A stretch of DNA of 64,000 nt, taken from positions 2,560,001 to 2,624,000 of the forward strand of contig CM040103.1 of assembly GCA_022496805.1 (NCBI GenBank), read 5' to 3'. Shown in pieces: positions 25,785-38,894 of the stretch. Position numbers and translations under genes: made by a program. The notes beneath the pieces are model-generated. The model saw nothing but the letters and a program-made list of their open reading frames with translations, searched no databases and had not been told where the DNA came from. How positions within the stretch are numbered: the first letter of the stretch is position 1; every line of letters starts with the position of its first letter. Origin of the DNA: Pohlia nutans (taxonomy: Eukaryota > Streptophyta > Bryopsida > Bryales > Mniaceae).

Positions 25785-25933
25785 TCATGAAGCAACAAAT
25801 GATACGTGTAGTATCGTGATATTACAATTCGGAAAATGACCAATACAAAACATTATATTACACCCTTGTACATAAATTTGAAAGTCATGAAAATACCATA
25901 TATATAAAAGATATATATTTGGTCCTACGTAGT

Positions 25934-28900
25934 CTAATCTTGAGTAGTCTGAGGAGTTTCTGGAATCATGGTGGAGGATTGAATCCCAACCTCCTGTCCT
26001 TCTTCGTTCTCCAATTGATGTTGCTCAAGTTGTGTCCGAGTTTTTGAAGGGGTTCCAAGGTCACTATGCTCTAATGCACTTGTCACTATGGCATCCGTCA
26101 TTTGTGAAGGATCGCCTTCAAAAACGGAGTTGATCTCTTCATACTTGTAGTGTCCTATCTCTCCAATACGATGGTATCTCACACCATCAGCATCATAGAA
26201 CACTCCATCTTCTCCTTCAATCATATTGCGTTCTTGTAGGGCCCATCCAAATGATAACGATGGAGTGTCCTTCTCCACTGCTACTTCTGGTGTATGTAGC
26301 AATTATGAGGCCAATGCAGTTGTTTGCGAGGCACGTGTTACACGTTTGGTACACGGTTCTTCAAACATTTGCTCTGTTGCTTCTCCTTCATCATTAACCG
26401 GTTGAGCCTCGGTGGTGTTTGGTGAAATGTCATTTGCTTCTTTGGGTTGCTCCATTGTATCTTCAATGTTCTTTTCTCCCACTCCTCCCACAAGTGCCTC
26501 TAGGTCTAGTGCAGGATCCATATTGTTTTGTTGCACTTCAGAAGGACCTTCTTCTCCTGTTTGATAAAAGTTGGTACGTTGTTTGTCAACAGTATTATAT
26601 GAAGCAGATGACTCATGTTCCTCTGATGAGTCTTTTCGCGAGTCCCTGTTTGTGTCATATGTTACATCCTCTGAATCTTCCTCTGAGTTTTGTCTTTTTC
26701 CATGTTCACCTCGTTCCATTGTATCTTCAGAATGCAAATCTTCTCCTGCTGACCCCATAGTATCAACATCATCATCATTTCCATCTGAGCCATCTTTGTC
26801 GGAGGATTCATGAGGGCTGGAGTGTACTACTTGTGTTGTAGACCGTCTCCTTCCTACCATCGGAACAACATATTCTGGACCAACATCTTCTAAACCAACA
26901 TCTTCTTCATCTGGATCAATGTCTTCTGAATTTGGATTGACATCTTCTTGAACTACACCTTCAGAAACCACTGTTGTTGTTGTTGTCATTTGCATTTGAT
27001 TGCCAAACATAGTCTGCAATGTACTATGCAAGAACCGTGTCCGCGTGGAAGAACCGTCAAGGACAATAACTTGACTACCCACAAATCCATTATGTACTAT
27101 GTCTGCAATGGATGTCGTGATGCCTACTGCAACAAGTCCCCACTTCTCTGGCAAATACGCAAGGACCAATCGATGCAATTCCGTAGGACTTCTCTCTAAC
27201 CGGTCCTCCGCTCGCGGCATTCTACCGTCTGTCCACTTATCCTCAAAAACCACAGGTAGTTTGTTCATACCTCAACGTACATTTTGTGATACTCGCGATT
27301 CATGTGGGTGATGCATTATGATAGCCACATCTCCCAGGACTTGCACACCACGTTCTACTTGTCCACCGTGTTTGAGGTCGTGCACATAGGTCGGCACTGT
27401 TTGCGGTTGGAACATCCACACGCCTCGTAGCCAAGTGCATTCAGGAGACATTGCAATTAAATCTCTCATTCCCTGCTCAAAATATGTTCCCGCAAGAAAC
27501 AAGAACACTGCATTCCAACGTGTAATATTAATCATCCACCTTTACAATTGTCGTAATACTGTTTTATATTCCTCTTCACTCCAAACTGCTTCATCACTTG
27601 CTATGGCGTTTTGTCTGCAATCAAATATCCACAAACAAGGCTCTCCTAATTCTACACATTCCTTTTCAAAGAACCCCCCTCTGCATCGAATTGGAATTCG
27701 ATTTGCATTGTCCCCCCCTGTCGTACAAGGAATGGTGACTTGCCAATCCCATCGTAATTGTGCAGTGTGAGCAACATCACGGCGATATCCTTCGTACCCT
27801 CGTCCTCCTGCTACAATGTCAACATAGTGTTGCCTTATAAATGGAGGTATAAGAACCTCCAACTTTTGTAACCCCGAAACAGACCTCACACTCGGAGTAG
27901 CCCATGCCTTCTTCATGGACTTGTCAATAGCTTCCCCTAACACTTGAAATTGTCGTGCCCCTTCTCTGCCAAATCTTTCCACATCTATGGTAAAGAACTC
28001 TGACAAAGAACCGGGGGGCTCTTTCTGAGACTGCACCATCAGCCAACGGATCGCATTCCGTATTGCTTCTCGTCGTTGAATTCGATCTACTACCCAAGCT
28101 AGAGTACGCTTTGGTGGAGTTGTGCTTGTAGCACTATTGAAATAATACTTTTGAGACTGTCGTCTACCGTCCACAATGGGTTTAGCTGCCAACTCTTGAG
28201 CTAACCGAAAGTACTGTTGTTTTGGTACTCTTGATAGTGGTCTCAGCCATAGACCCTCCATTCTCCTACGATCCACTCGCACATCTACATTGGGATCTAA
28301 AGAGTGTTTTTTTGCGTACTCTTTCCATTTCTTTTCATCATCTTCGCTATACCAAAGTATACCTTTTTCATGGTCCTTGCATACCTGCAATGTTGCAGCA
28401 TAGCAATCCTCATTTTCTTGCCATGCGTGTCGCGTATATTCTAACATTCGCTTTGCTAAACTTCCAAGTGTTGTTGATTTTCCACTCAAAGGCACCGTCC
28501 AATGAAGTGCACTTGCTGCCATTGTGATTGCTTTTACCCTATTTGCATCATCTGTCCGTATATCTGCATTTGGTTTTCCACATGCACTCCATATAGCCCG
28601 CAATTTCACTAGATCTTCGTACATTGTTGTATAGAATTTTCGCTCAAATTCTTTTGCATTGATTCGCACTGATGCTTCAATGTAAAATCTCGGATTGTCA
28701 AACACCATAAAGCGAGCCTTTCTGGTAGCATATTTTGTGTCGAATTCGTTGTCCGACATTAAACCCATAGCATGCTCTAGTTGCGCTTGTTTACATGCTG
28801 CTACGATATGTTGCCCATCAATTGGTTCCCATATAACTCTGTTTTCCAACCACGAAATTCTATTCATGTTCATCATCCCTACATCACTTGTCTGGTGTTG

Positions 28901-30454
28901 CTTCCACACTGCATCAAATACATTCGTTGCATTCTCTGATGCAAATGGAATCTCTTTTTTATGCATTTCCCCGTTTGAGTCAATTACTTCCACCAAGTAT
29001 ACAATGGGTCGTAGTGTCAAATGTGAAATAAGAGCTTCGTCCTTCCCTCTGATTCGTTGGTACATTTCCCTCACTCGTTTCTCTGTCAAACAACGATGGT
29101 TAGTCTCTACATTCTCCACATTTCGAATGTGATCAATTGGAGCATGGAAAATAGCTTCCATCCCCCATAAATACCCAGCGCGGATATCGTCTTCGGATGG
29201 AAAAGTCACCACTGGACCTTTTGAAAATTCGGGGCGTTGAACTTGGGGACAACCTTCATCATTTGACGGTTCGTCTATATCTTCTCTTTCAGCATAATTG
29301 ATACCTTGCTCCAATTCATCGTCGTTTATGCGTGCACCTCTAGCACGTCTAGTACTCGGAGTGCGTACACCTCTAGTACGAGTGCGTACACCTCTAGCAC
29401 GAGTGCGTACACCTCTAACACGAGTGCGTACACCTCTAGCACGAGTGCGTAGACCTTCATCTCGCATGTTTGCCCTAGTAAAAGGAGCCACTGGTGTGCG
29501 TCCTTGAAGTTCATTCCTCTGAATCGTAGATGGTACAACATGAACATTAGATGTCAAATCCTCTGATACATACATATGTTGAGTGGATCCTATTATTGCC
29601 TCCGATTGTTGTCGAGTGTGCATTGCCATACTTCTTAGGACTTCACTGGTAGATGTAGCAATGTTCTGTTCTTCAGCTATAAAGATGTTTGATCCATGTA
29701 ATTGACCTTCATCCCCTCCAACATTGACAGCTGCATGATGCTCAGAAGTGCCAGCTTGTGATATCCCATCAGTCCTTGGTCTAACTCTTCGCGGTGCTGA
29801 ACTGGAAGGAGAGTTAGTATCTTCTGTCTCCACCCTTTCTGGTGATCGAATTCTTCTATTTCGTTCCGCAACAGGTACCCAATTGATATTAACTGCCCTA
29901 GCAAATACCCCATACACATGATCAGTTTCCTCCGGTGCACAAGGGGGAGCTGGTAGAGTGGCTCTCCTAGGTTGAGCATTACGTAAATCGTCATATGCAG
30001 TGTGTTCCATAAACTGCCGTCGAGCTCGTAATACATCTTGAGGTGTAAGGTTCAAAAACTTCTTCACAGCTTCTTCCCGTGCTGACTTCAACTCAAGTGG
30101 CATTGATGTCCATAGTTCTTTAAGCGGTTGCAAAACCCTCAATGGCGGGTCTACATCAAAACAAACTTGGGGTATAGGTGCCATCAATAATTTCCTTTGC
30201 ACTCTGTATTTTACCAAATCGCTATCCGGTGACGTCACAGAGAACAATACATACTCATTGGTTGCAGGGCTGATGTTTAGGATATGCCCAAACTTCTTTG
30301 CCAACGCACACCAATGTCTCCCTTCGATTACTGCATGCTCCGTGATCCATAGCATTGGTTGTTCCGACTCTTCTGCTGAAATCCACCATCCGTGCTTCAC
30401 CCATTCATTATGAGTTTTTGGAGCCATTTCTGAACATGAAGAACAATTAAACAT
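25934..30454 (-). pseudogene. ParB-like + DNA methyltransferase-like fusion with three in-frame stops
   Basis: One reading frame of about 1,506 codons is interrupted by TAA (27542-27544), TGA (27272-27274) and TAA (26303-26305) with no frame change; the first 970 codons are open. A likely alternative start is codon 10 (MAPKTHNEW). Visible parts: a Trp-rich N-terminus; a low-complexity region with GVRTRAR repeats (residues about 335-373); near residue 545 WEPIDGQHIVAACKQ, matching the DGQH/DGHHR core of ParB/sulfiredoxin-fold domains; near residues 935-965 a DNA-methylase-like block (CLWIFDCRQ, then WSEEEYKTVL); and past the stops RSPTELHRLVLAYLPEKWG followed by VIVLDGS, resembling the SAM-binding half. 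The catalytic (D/N)PP(Y/W) position reads DCRQ and the glycine loop is missing, so methylation activity is unlikely. An acidic Ser/Glu/Asp-rich region follows. ParB-methylase fusions are known in phages and some eukaryotic transposons; the role here is inferred. Confidence 0.6.
29335..29455. repeat. 21-bp coding tandem repeat
   Basis: About five 21-bp units (ACGAGTGCGTACACCTCTAG on the plus strand) encode GVRTRAR-type heptads on the minus strand inside the ParB-like gene. The near-identical units suggest recent slippage expansion. An Arg-rich basic linker like this could bind nucleic acid. Confidence 0.85.
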
Positions 30455-31736
30455 CTATCATTACTTCCCCCTATATACATGGATATAGTATGACTCCATT
30501 TTTGCAGTCTATCTACTATATGTTAAATTACAAATACTGAAAAAAAATTGCTAATTAAATAACTTAAAATTTCAAATTCTTATATATTTTTGATATACAT
30601 ATAGGTATATACTTTTATTTTTCTTCCAATATAGAAGTGTACACTATATAAAAAATTGTAGTTAATAAATAGTGTAGTACATAAAGAATATTCTAGATAA
30701 TCACGAGATTTAGAAGTGTTTGACTACTTATTATTTCAACAATAATCACAATGAGAACAAAGTGAGCTCTAAAATACAGAATTAACATCCAATACAAACT
30801 TCAAAGCTCCCCTACTTTCATAAAACAAGACCAAAATATACACAAAGTTCTCTACACAAAGATTTCTTCTAGATCTCTCTCAATTACAATTACCACTTTA
30901 AATAAATTTGTATGATACTTAACACTTAAAATAGACACATTCAACATTTTGAAACTCATATATGGCAAAATGCTCAATAGTTCATGAATATCAAAACCAT
31001 AAAGTAGAATATGAAGTTCATATATTTTTCTTTTTAATTTTTTTTTTCTATAGCACATTCAAATTAGTTTTAAATTATATGGACTTTTGTGAAAGGAAAA
31101 ACACATGAAAAATGTATGTATCTTAACTATCAAGATACTACACAAAGGAATAGAAAAATAATATGGAAACAAATAGGTCTCTAGTTCCATGTTAGCTATC
31201 TCTATGTCACATAGGATTCTTTATGACAGAAGTATGACATTTAAAGTGTTACAAATGTTACATATAAGTACTACTGATTACAAATAACTCACTTTCTACT
31301 ACTAGGCATCTAAGACATTTTTGTGATTTGACAATTATACAAACTATAGTGTATTTTTGGTCTACTAAGCAATAAATATAAATATTTATTGTTGAAGAAT
31401 AATTACAAATAATGAAACATGATTAAACAATAATAGAATTATAAAAAGGAAGCACTATTAAACAATAATGATAAATAATTATAAAAAATGGAGCATCATT
31501 AAAGAATAAAACATTTCACCTAGTTCGATCATAGTGGGCTCCTTATACTCATAGAGGTTAGCATCGAATGAGTTGTAGTACTCTTCAATCCATGGAAAAG
31601 TAGCAAAAATGCTAAACAATCTCTTGAAAATAAACTCATTGGTTGCATGCTATGCATAAATCCCAAGTCCTCCTCTAAAAATACTTGTTGTTACTAAGCT
31701 TATCGAAATTTTACAATAGATTTTCAATCTACCAAG

Positions 31737-32322
31737 TTTAAGCCCTAAACATCACAGGGTCAAATTTTTGAACGACTAACAGATTCAAACTCACTCTACA
31801 TTCTCATCAATGCGTGGATGAAAGTCATCCACTTTTTTAGAGATACTTCACCAATTTCTTGTCCTATCTATTGATTGAATTTATTGATACATGAATACAT
31901 TTAAATTTAAATTTCAAATGTAAAAGTCAGTCAAGTTGTTGACCATGCCAAGATTTCATTGACATTATTTCAAAAGTAGCCTTGCAAAAATGAGGTCATA
32001 GATATAAGGAACACAAAAATTTCAAAGAGTCACTGCGTTTAAGAGTATCTCATTTCAATTTCATTCCAACAAATTTTACTCAAAAATAATTAAAATTTTG
32101 TTCGTAATCAAATGTAGAAGAAATATTTAATTTTAACATTCAATTTTGTAAACTACATATTGGAGATAGTATTGGTGCATTGAACCGTACAAAGATTCTA
32201 AGAATCAAGATCTGGAACTTTCATTTGTATATTAATTCCACAATATTCTTCTAAATATTTATTTATGATGATATTTATGAAATTGTCAATTAGAGGGACA
32301 CCCTGGTACATTTAGAGTTTAA
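31737..32322. mobile_element. decayed TTAA-type element, family E
   Basis: The left end (TTTAAGCCCTAAACATCAC) and right end (CTGGTACATTTAGAGTTTAA) are mutated versions of the ends of the element at 61140-61469, and the two share internal AACAGATTCAAA and GGATGAAAGTCATCC-like sequence. Borders are approximate. Confidence 0.5.
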
Positions 32323-34691
32323 TGAAGTTACTCATAACTAAACCCTAACATTGACGATCCTATAAAACAACCCTCTCCAATGTTGCATAATATCTAAAGA
32401 ATGTTGGCGTGTCTTTATAATTCTGACATCAATAACACAATAACACAAACCAAAAACACACATGCATCGTTCCACACGCAAATTCTTCAACAGAACCTAC
32501 ATACCAAAACCACCCAACTATCTCTTGACAAAAAATAATCACTAGTTCATACGCTTTTAGCATTTCAACAATATTGCAGTAAGTCATGGGTGTAGATATT
32601 GTGTATCAGAATGAACCTGTGTATGAAAATGAATCTCCAGAAGAAAGAACTAGTGTTGAATTATAGAGGCTCTAGGACCCATAAAAAACACATGCTGATA
32701 TGCGGAGGTTGTAAGACCCATGAAATGATATATATTGGGATTCAAATAGGCTCCATGACACATGAAATAATATTCGCTTTGATAATGAGCCAAGCTCCAG
32801 GACCCACGAAATAACCAAATACCTGGTCATTTTGTTCACAATAAAACATTGTTAGAGAGCAACTACTATACGTATTAAGAAACATATAAAGTAGAGGTAC
32901 CCATAGCTAATCTATAGATTTCTTAGAAGCTGCTTTCATGGATCCATAATCCAATACAATTTAAAAAAAATACAACACAACGTTACCCAAAAACCAATAC
33001 ATTGTTGACCAATAAATAGTCACCATCATAGCATTCAGTAGCCTCTATAAGTGCTACCTTCCCACAACAAAATGATGTGGAATATCTCACATCACATCAA
33101 TAGCTATGAGGGCTGATGGCATTAACCAAGAGCAACCTACCATGGTGAATAGTACTCTATGATTTCTAAAAATATATATATATTTTTAAATTATAATTAT
33201 TATATGTGTTTATCATTTCTTGTATTTTTTAATTATTATTTAGAGAGTTTTTAAACTTCTTTCATTGTTTTTAAAAATATAATTCCATAGTGATATTTAA
33301 TTATTTTCGACATTGAGCTGGCAGGATAAGTTTCGCCCTCATCGAATCACCCCTCCGAAGCTCCGTGGGGTTGTAGAATTTGATAAAACATATACTATTA
33401 CCACAACCGAAATTTAGCGGACGAATCTAACAATGAAAAATCTTCCAAATCCTCGGTATTACACTTATAACTCTTTTATATCACCCATGTAGTAACAAAC
33501 GTACATGAGTCCAAAACTTGGCATCTGGAAAGTAGCCAATTACATGTGTACATACTTCTAGGACAACCCTAACTTGGAAAGGAAAGAGCTTTGCTATTAT
33601 CTACAGTTCAAGTAGGGGATACAAGAATCATCAGGCAACAGACCCCTCCTGTACCAACAACTTATCTGTTTATGTTAGTAAGTGGGATATTAATTGCAAA
33701 ATGTACATGACCACTGATCTTTGAACGAGAAAGGGGGTTGTTTCTTTCCCTTCAAAAGTATTCCGCATAGACACTCAAACTAAGAAATTCATATAGTGAT
33801 AAAAAATTTGATCTCAAGAGTTTGGCTCAATATTATAAACAAAATAATTTCTCCACATCTCCTAATGAAATGCTTAATTTCAGTGATAGGTACATCTCCC
33901 AATGAAATGCTTAAATAATTTCTCCACATCTCCCAATGAAATGCTTAAATTTTTATTCCATGCAGCATATGAGGTTAGAACAGTTCTTTTGGATTGTGCA
34001 GACACGATTTGAATTGAACCAAGTGACATTATTGGTCGCTAGGAGTACGTGATCATTTCGATCATTCCTTCTCCATTTCGTAATTTCATGCAACACGGTC
34101 TCATATGCGATTCCCTGTGTGTTCCCTCCGAGTCTCACTGTTCCCATTCAGTCTTGAAAGCTGCTTATTCACCGGTTTCATGCACTCACCTGTTCCCATT
34201 CAGTCTTGTAAGCTGCTTACTCACCTGCTTGTAAAAGGACAGTTTAACAACAGAGGCTCGGTGAAAGGACAGTCAACTTTTGAGGCTCGGTGAAAAAAGT
34301 GAGACTGCAAGGGAAAGGCACGCTCCCTGTGATGCTAGATTCTGAAATACACACTCATCTTCGATTGTTTGCGCTAGCTGCACTGAACAATTAAGTCAAC
34401 TAGCCGCTTATTCACTCCAGGAGCCACATCGATCGATTTCGTACTAACAATCAATTGCCAAACCTGCGATTCTTTACAATGCTAGAGCTAGAATCTGTCA
34501 TGTAGCCAAGGTTGTCGATCAGACAGGTGATCGATCTGTCATGTAGCCAGACTTTTCGATCAGACAGGTGATCGATATCGACATCTTCCGATCGTGGGTA
34601 ACCAGTCGCTGCTGCTATTTTTAGCCATTCTAGAGTGGGTGAGTGCATAGAACAAGGGTTTCCTCGAATTGAAGTGGCGGACGAGCGAGCT

Positions 34692-34881
34692 ATGGCTGAT
34701 GATTCCAGCAACAATATTCTAAGCTTGCGGAACAAAGTGGCAGTACGTGGTGCTAGGAGGTAGCGATGGGATAGGAAGAGAGATAGTGCTGACGTTTATG
34801 AAACAAGGGGCAAACGTGGTGTTTACGTACTTGAGCAACGAGGAGAAAGCGTTGAAGTTGCAGGGTCTCAGCGAATCGTGA
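34692..34881 (+). pseudogene. short-chain dehydrogenase (SDR) N-terminal fragment, frameshifted
   Basis: From the ATG at 34692 the frame reads MADDSSNNILSLRNKVAV; after a small frame-shifting insertion it continues in another frame as GGSDGIGREIVLTFMKQGAN, then VVFTYLSNEEKA, to a stop at 34879-34881. GGSDGIG is the TGxxxGxG-type NAD(P)-binding turn of classical SDR enzymes, and the GAnVvf..l step is also present. Only about 60 of the usual 250 residues remain. It sits inside the large transposon, so it may be a captured host-gene fragment. Confidence 0.7.
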
Positions 34882-35596
34882 CTAGTGAGTGAGTACCAAG
34901 CAAGATTAGGCGAGTCCCAAGTAGGAGTGAGTACTAAGCAGGAACGAGCGAATATCAAGTAGGAGTGAGCAATCTTGCAGAATTTGTGAGCTTCATGCAA
35001 ACTCTGGACTAGCTAGGGCTAAGAATTCCATCATTCAGAGATGCAACTGGGAACAAAAAACATGAGTTCAAAATCATAACCATGAGTTTGAAAACAGGTT
35101 ACCAGCGATGCACGCGTACTGTAAGAGCCATGAGCCTGTGGAGATGAGCCTTCCGCACAAACTTGGAGAAGTCTACCAGTGGCCCCTCCGTAACTCTTGA
35201 TGCTACCAGCCTCTCTCGCACGCTCTCCTTCACCCTAGCAAGCAGGAATATTGTCGTAGGATCACCACCAAAACCCACTGATCTCCTCCCTAAGCTTTCA
35301 ACCTCGACGCTTTTGATTCCTATTGTCAGTCACTTCAGAAATTCAGGAGTCACAGGCGACACAACAGACAAGAAAAAGTGGTCCTTTAGTGAGTCAAAAG
35401 AGACAACTACAGAGTCAAAAGCGTCAGGTTTGCTACCAGTTTTCAACAAGAAACGACTTTGCAGAAGAAGAAACAATGACTTTGGAGAAAGGTGGCCGAC
35501 TGTCAACGCAGTCATCCCTCCGGAGCTCTGTGGGGTCTTCCAGATGACGTTTTCCAAACTTGTTGAGTAATTCTCACATTGTAAGTTTCATATACT

Positions 35597-36574
35597 TTAA
35601 CCCCTCACCGCTTGAAGTCCAAACATGTGTAAAAGCTGACTTGCTTTTCAAGTCCTATAAGTCTAAATCTCAGTGAGGTATGAAAATCTCAACCGTACAA
35701 TATTGTAGTGTGCATGTTGTAGATGGTGTGAACAAAATTTGGGGTCATTTGACCGTATAGATTGAAAGATTATAATGTTTTAGTGTTGAAAAAAGATGCT
35801 GAAATTTTCTTAAAAACACATTTGGAGGTGAAATTCGATTTCTAAACGTACTCAAATGAAAAAAAATTAAACTACAAAGTGATTCAAACCAAAAAACAAA
35901 CACTTTGGTGAAAAAAATCTCATTCAATTGACTCATTGTGTCTGCAAAATTGTTTTGAAATGTCAAAAAACAGTGAAAAAAGAGGCAAAAAATCACATCT
36001 ATGTCTGAACCTACCTCTACTAAAATGCTTCTCAGTCACTCATAACCTCTTGGATTCATATGAAATTTTAACCTTATAAACAAGACTGGTATGCGCAACT
36101 TTTCCAACAAAAATTATTGAAAACGGACCATGTGTGAAGAAGTTATAAGCTGCCGAAGTTCATTGTAATGAAAAAATGTCTGGATTTGAACTTCGAATTG
36201 CTCCCAAACATTCAAAACAACTTGGATTGACATGAAAATTTCAGCACAATAACTAGGCTTTATTGAGAACAAAACCCAAATTTTTTTATTGAAAACAAAC
36301 ATTTGATGAGAAAGATACAAACCCCCAAAGTTGCAGCCATCATAATGCAGTGAGGTGAACTCAAATTGAACCTGTGAACTTCGAATGGGTCTCAAAAACT
36401 CAATACATCTTGAATTGATCTGAAAATTTTACCAATAAAACTAGACTAATATGCGCAACTTTTCCAACAAGTTTTATTGAATTTGGACATTGGATGCAAA
36501 AGTTACAGCACTTTGAATGTTACTGCCAGACTATGAGAGGACACTTTTCGTCCCCTCCGGCGGTGAGGGGTTAA
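35597..36574. mobile_element. 978-bp TTAA-flanked element with internal repeats
   Basis: The ends read TTAACCCCTCACCGCTTG and CCGGCGGTGAGGGGTTAA, an inverted repeat of about 14 bp including TTAA. Internally, three diverged units of about 120-180 bp contain TATGCGCAACTTTTCCAACA or similar (near 36090, 36250 and 36450). No coding capacity. Its ends resemble other families here only in CCCC and TTAA. Confidence 0.8.
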
Positions 36575-37125
36575 CCCAAAACTGTCCACACTATAAGTAC
36601 CCAACAAACTTCATCAATTCCTAACATTTTAAAATATGATATTTTCTATTATTTTTTTCATATCAGTTATTGGTAAACTAATTTACCCAAAAAAATTCCA
36701 TAATTATTTAAATAATAATGAATATTATAAGATCTTTCAAAGTTTTTTTGTTGTACAATTTATAGTAATTTTAAAAATACTTAAATAGTATGAACTTTGT
36801 ATTGTAGTGAAATAAAAATTTAAGTGAAAATTTTAGTGATGAACAACAAGGTGTAGGTGGGATGTTTGTTGAGCTTACATAAAAGAAATTTGATAGAAAA
36901 ACAATTTCTTCAGTGTATATAGGAATTGTAGGATTTTGAGTTGTAAAAAATGCAAATTTAACAACTTTGAAGAATGGTAAATTGGTCTAAAAAACAAAAG
37001 ATAGTCCCGAGGATAGTCCCCACACTTTTTTTTGGGGATTCTTTTCATTTGAAATTAGGCACTACGTCAAAATCAGTGTTTGAAATTAGTAACAACAAAT
37101 TCAACCACTGGATACAACCGACAAC

Positions 37126-37684
37126 GTAACCCTTAAAGGACAAAAAGTTTTTTTAATTTTTAAACAGTATGTTTACAACTTTCATTTCGTGCTTTTTTTT
37201 ATAAACTTCTTTTTGTGCATTATAGTGTACTCCAAAATAAATCACACTATATAATTTATTACTGTGATTGATGAATTTAGAAATTTTTGTCATTGCTCCA
37301 AAGTAAGTCATCAAAAAGTGTTGTTGAGAGTATTTCGGTTTTTCTACAATTTAGACGACGGATAAACCTAAGATTAGAAATTTAAAAGATCAAAAAAAGA
37401 AAATTTTATTTGATACATTATGGAAAAAAAATATGATTGAACAAAACCTCATGGAATCATGCATGTTACAAGTTTACTTGAATTCAAGATATGTAAATTT
37501 TTTGACTTATACATCTCACTTAATATTGATTGTTTTAATAATAAATACCTACAATAGATGGTTTGAGAAATTTAGGAGGAGGATGACTTTTTAATTTTTG
37601 CTAAAAACACTATCATAGAGATCAAAATACAATTTTTAGACCCTATGTGGCCCTCCCAAGGCCACATGGTCCTTTAAGGGTTAA
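37126..37684. mobile_element. TTAA-flanked element, 559 bp
   Basis: The left border is mutated (GTAACCCTTAAAGGAC); the right border reads GGTCCTTTAAGGGTTAA, making an inverted pair. The interior is AT-rich and differs from family B although the ends share the CTTTAAGGACC word. Non-coding. Confidence 0.65.
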
Positions 37685-38319
37685 TAAAGTATATCCAGTA
37701 AATGTTTTGTAGTAAAGAGGTTGATGTGAAGGGAGATTTGTAAGAACAAAAAATACCACGAATCCAAAAGGAGTTGGTTTGAAATTTAGGTATTAAGGTT
37801 TGTAGAGGCCATGAGAGAGCTTTTGGATTAATAATATTATATTTTGAGCATTGAAAAGTATATTGATAATATTATGTTTTGAGCATTGAAAATTAATAAT
37901 ATTATATTTCGGTTTTTCTACAATTTTTCTACAATTTAGGTCTAATTCAATACAATAGGCCTTTGCCCATCCTTACCCCTTTGTAGTAGGCCTTTGCCCA
38001 TCCCTACGGTAGCCCTTTGTCCATACGGCAGCCCTTTGTCCCCTACAACACCAACAATTTTTTTAATTCTATGACCGACTCATCAAGTTTAATTTCTAAA
38101 GCAATTTGAATTATGTCATTTCAAGGGAGACTCTAATCGAGAGAATTTTTCAAAGCTAGTGAATTACCTCAACATTGTCTTAGTGTTATAAAATTTGGTA
38201 TTTGGAGACAGTAATGATGTGACCTCCATCATTTCTTTTGTTTTTTTGGAAGTTTACAAAGGATAAACCAATATTAACTAATCATGCTAAGTTTTACTAA
38301 TCATAAAATTATTCAAAGG

Positions 38320-38894
38320 TTAACGCCTAATTGCCCAACCATGCATATTTTGCATGATGTACGGATTTAAAGTCTGTTTTCTCATCCATCATGTACTTTT
38401 TGCAGTGTGGATTTATTATCGAAACTTTTATGGGAAGATAGCTCCGTGCATGTGTGATCCGATTAGAAAGGGGTGATTTGTGAAATTCTTATGCCTCATT
38501 TCATGTTCTAGTAATCCACCCAAAATCTCAAAGATTTTAGTCTGAAAGTGCTATTGAAAAAGTTAAGTACTAAAATTAAGCAACCAAAAAATCTTCAAAA
38601 ATCACTACACTTAGAGTATTACATTTCAACCCATCACAACAAATTTCATTATTAGATTGACAGTATGTTATTGGTAATCATATTACAAAAGAGTGTTAAA
38701 TTTTAAGTTTGAAATTTAATACACAAATATTGGTGATAGCAATCGCAAATCTAACCGTATGTATAGAATCTAAAATGCATAGTGTGCAACTTTTATTCAT
38801 TCATCAACTTAAAAATATCCCTCTTAGTTGCATTTTAGTATGCAGCTTTGAAAAATTGCCAAATCTAATAAAGATGAGAACGTTTACGAGGTAA
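38320..38894. mobile_element. TTAA-flanked MITE, family A copy 3 (inverted)
   Basis: A copy of about 575 bp inverted relative to 11728 and 25204. It starts TTAACGCCTAATTGCCC, the complement of the diverged right end at 25784, and ends in a decayed form (GAACGTTTACGAGGTAA). The internal sequence is shared throughout. Confidence 0.75.

Noticed and set aside
29298..29507. Plus-strand frame with VRTPLARVRTPL repeats
   Set aside because: Antisense reading of the 21-bp repeat in the ParB-like gene.
35163..35570. A 135-codon open frame inside the transposon core
   Set aside because: No recognisable motif on either strand; Ser/Thr-rich composition with no start or splice context. Possibly part of captured DNA but not supportable as a gene.
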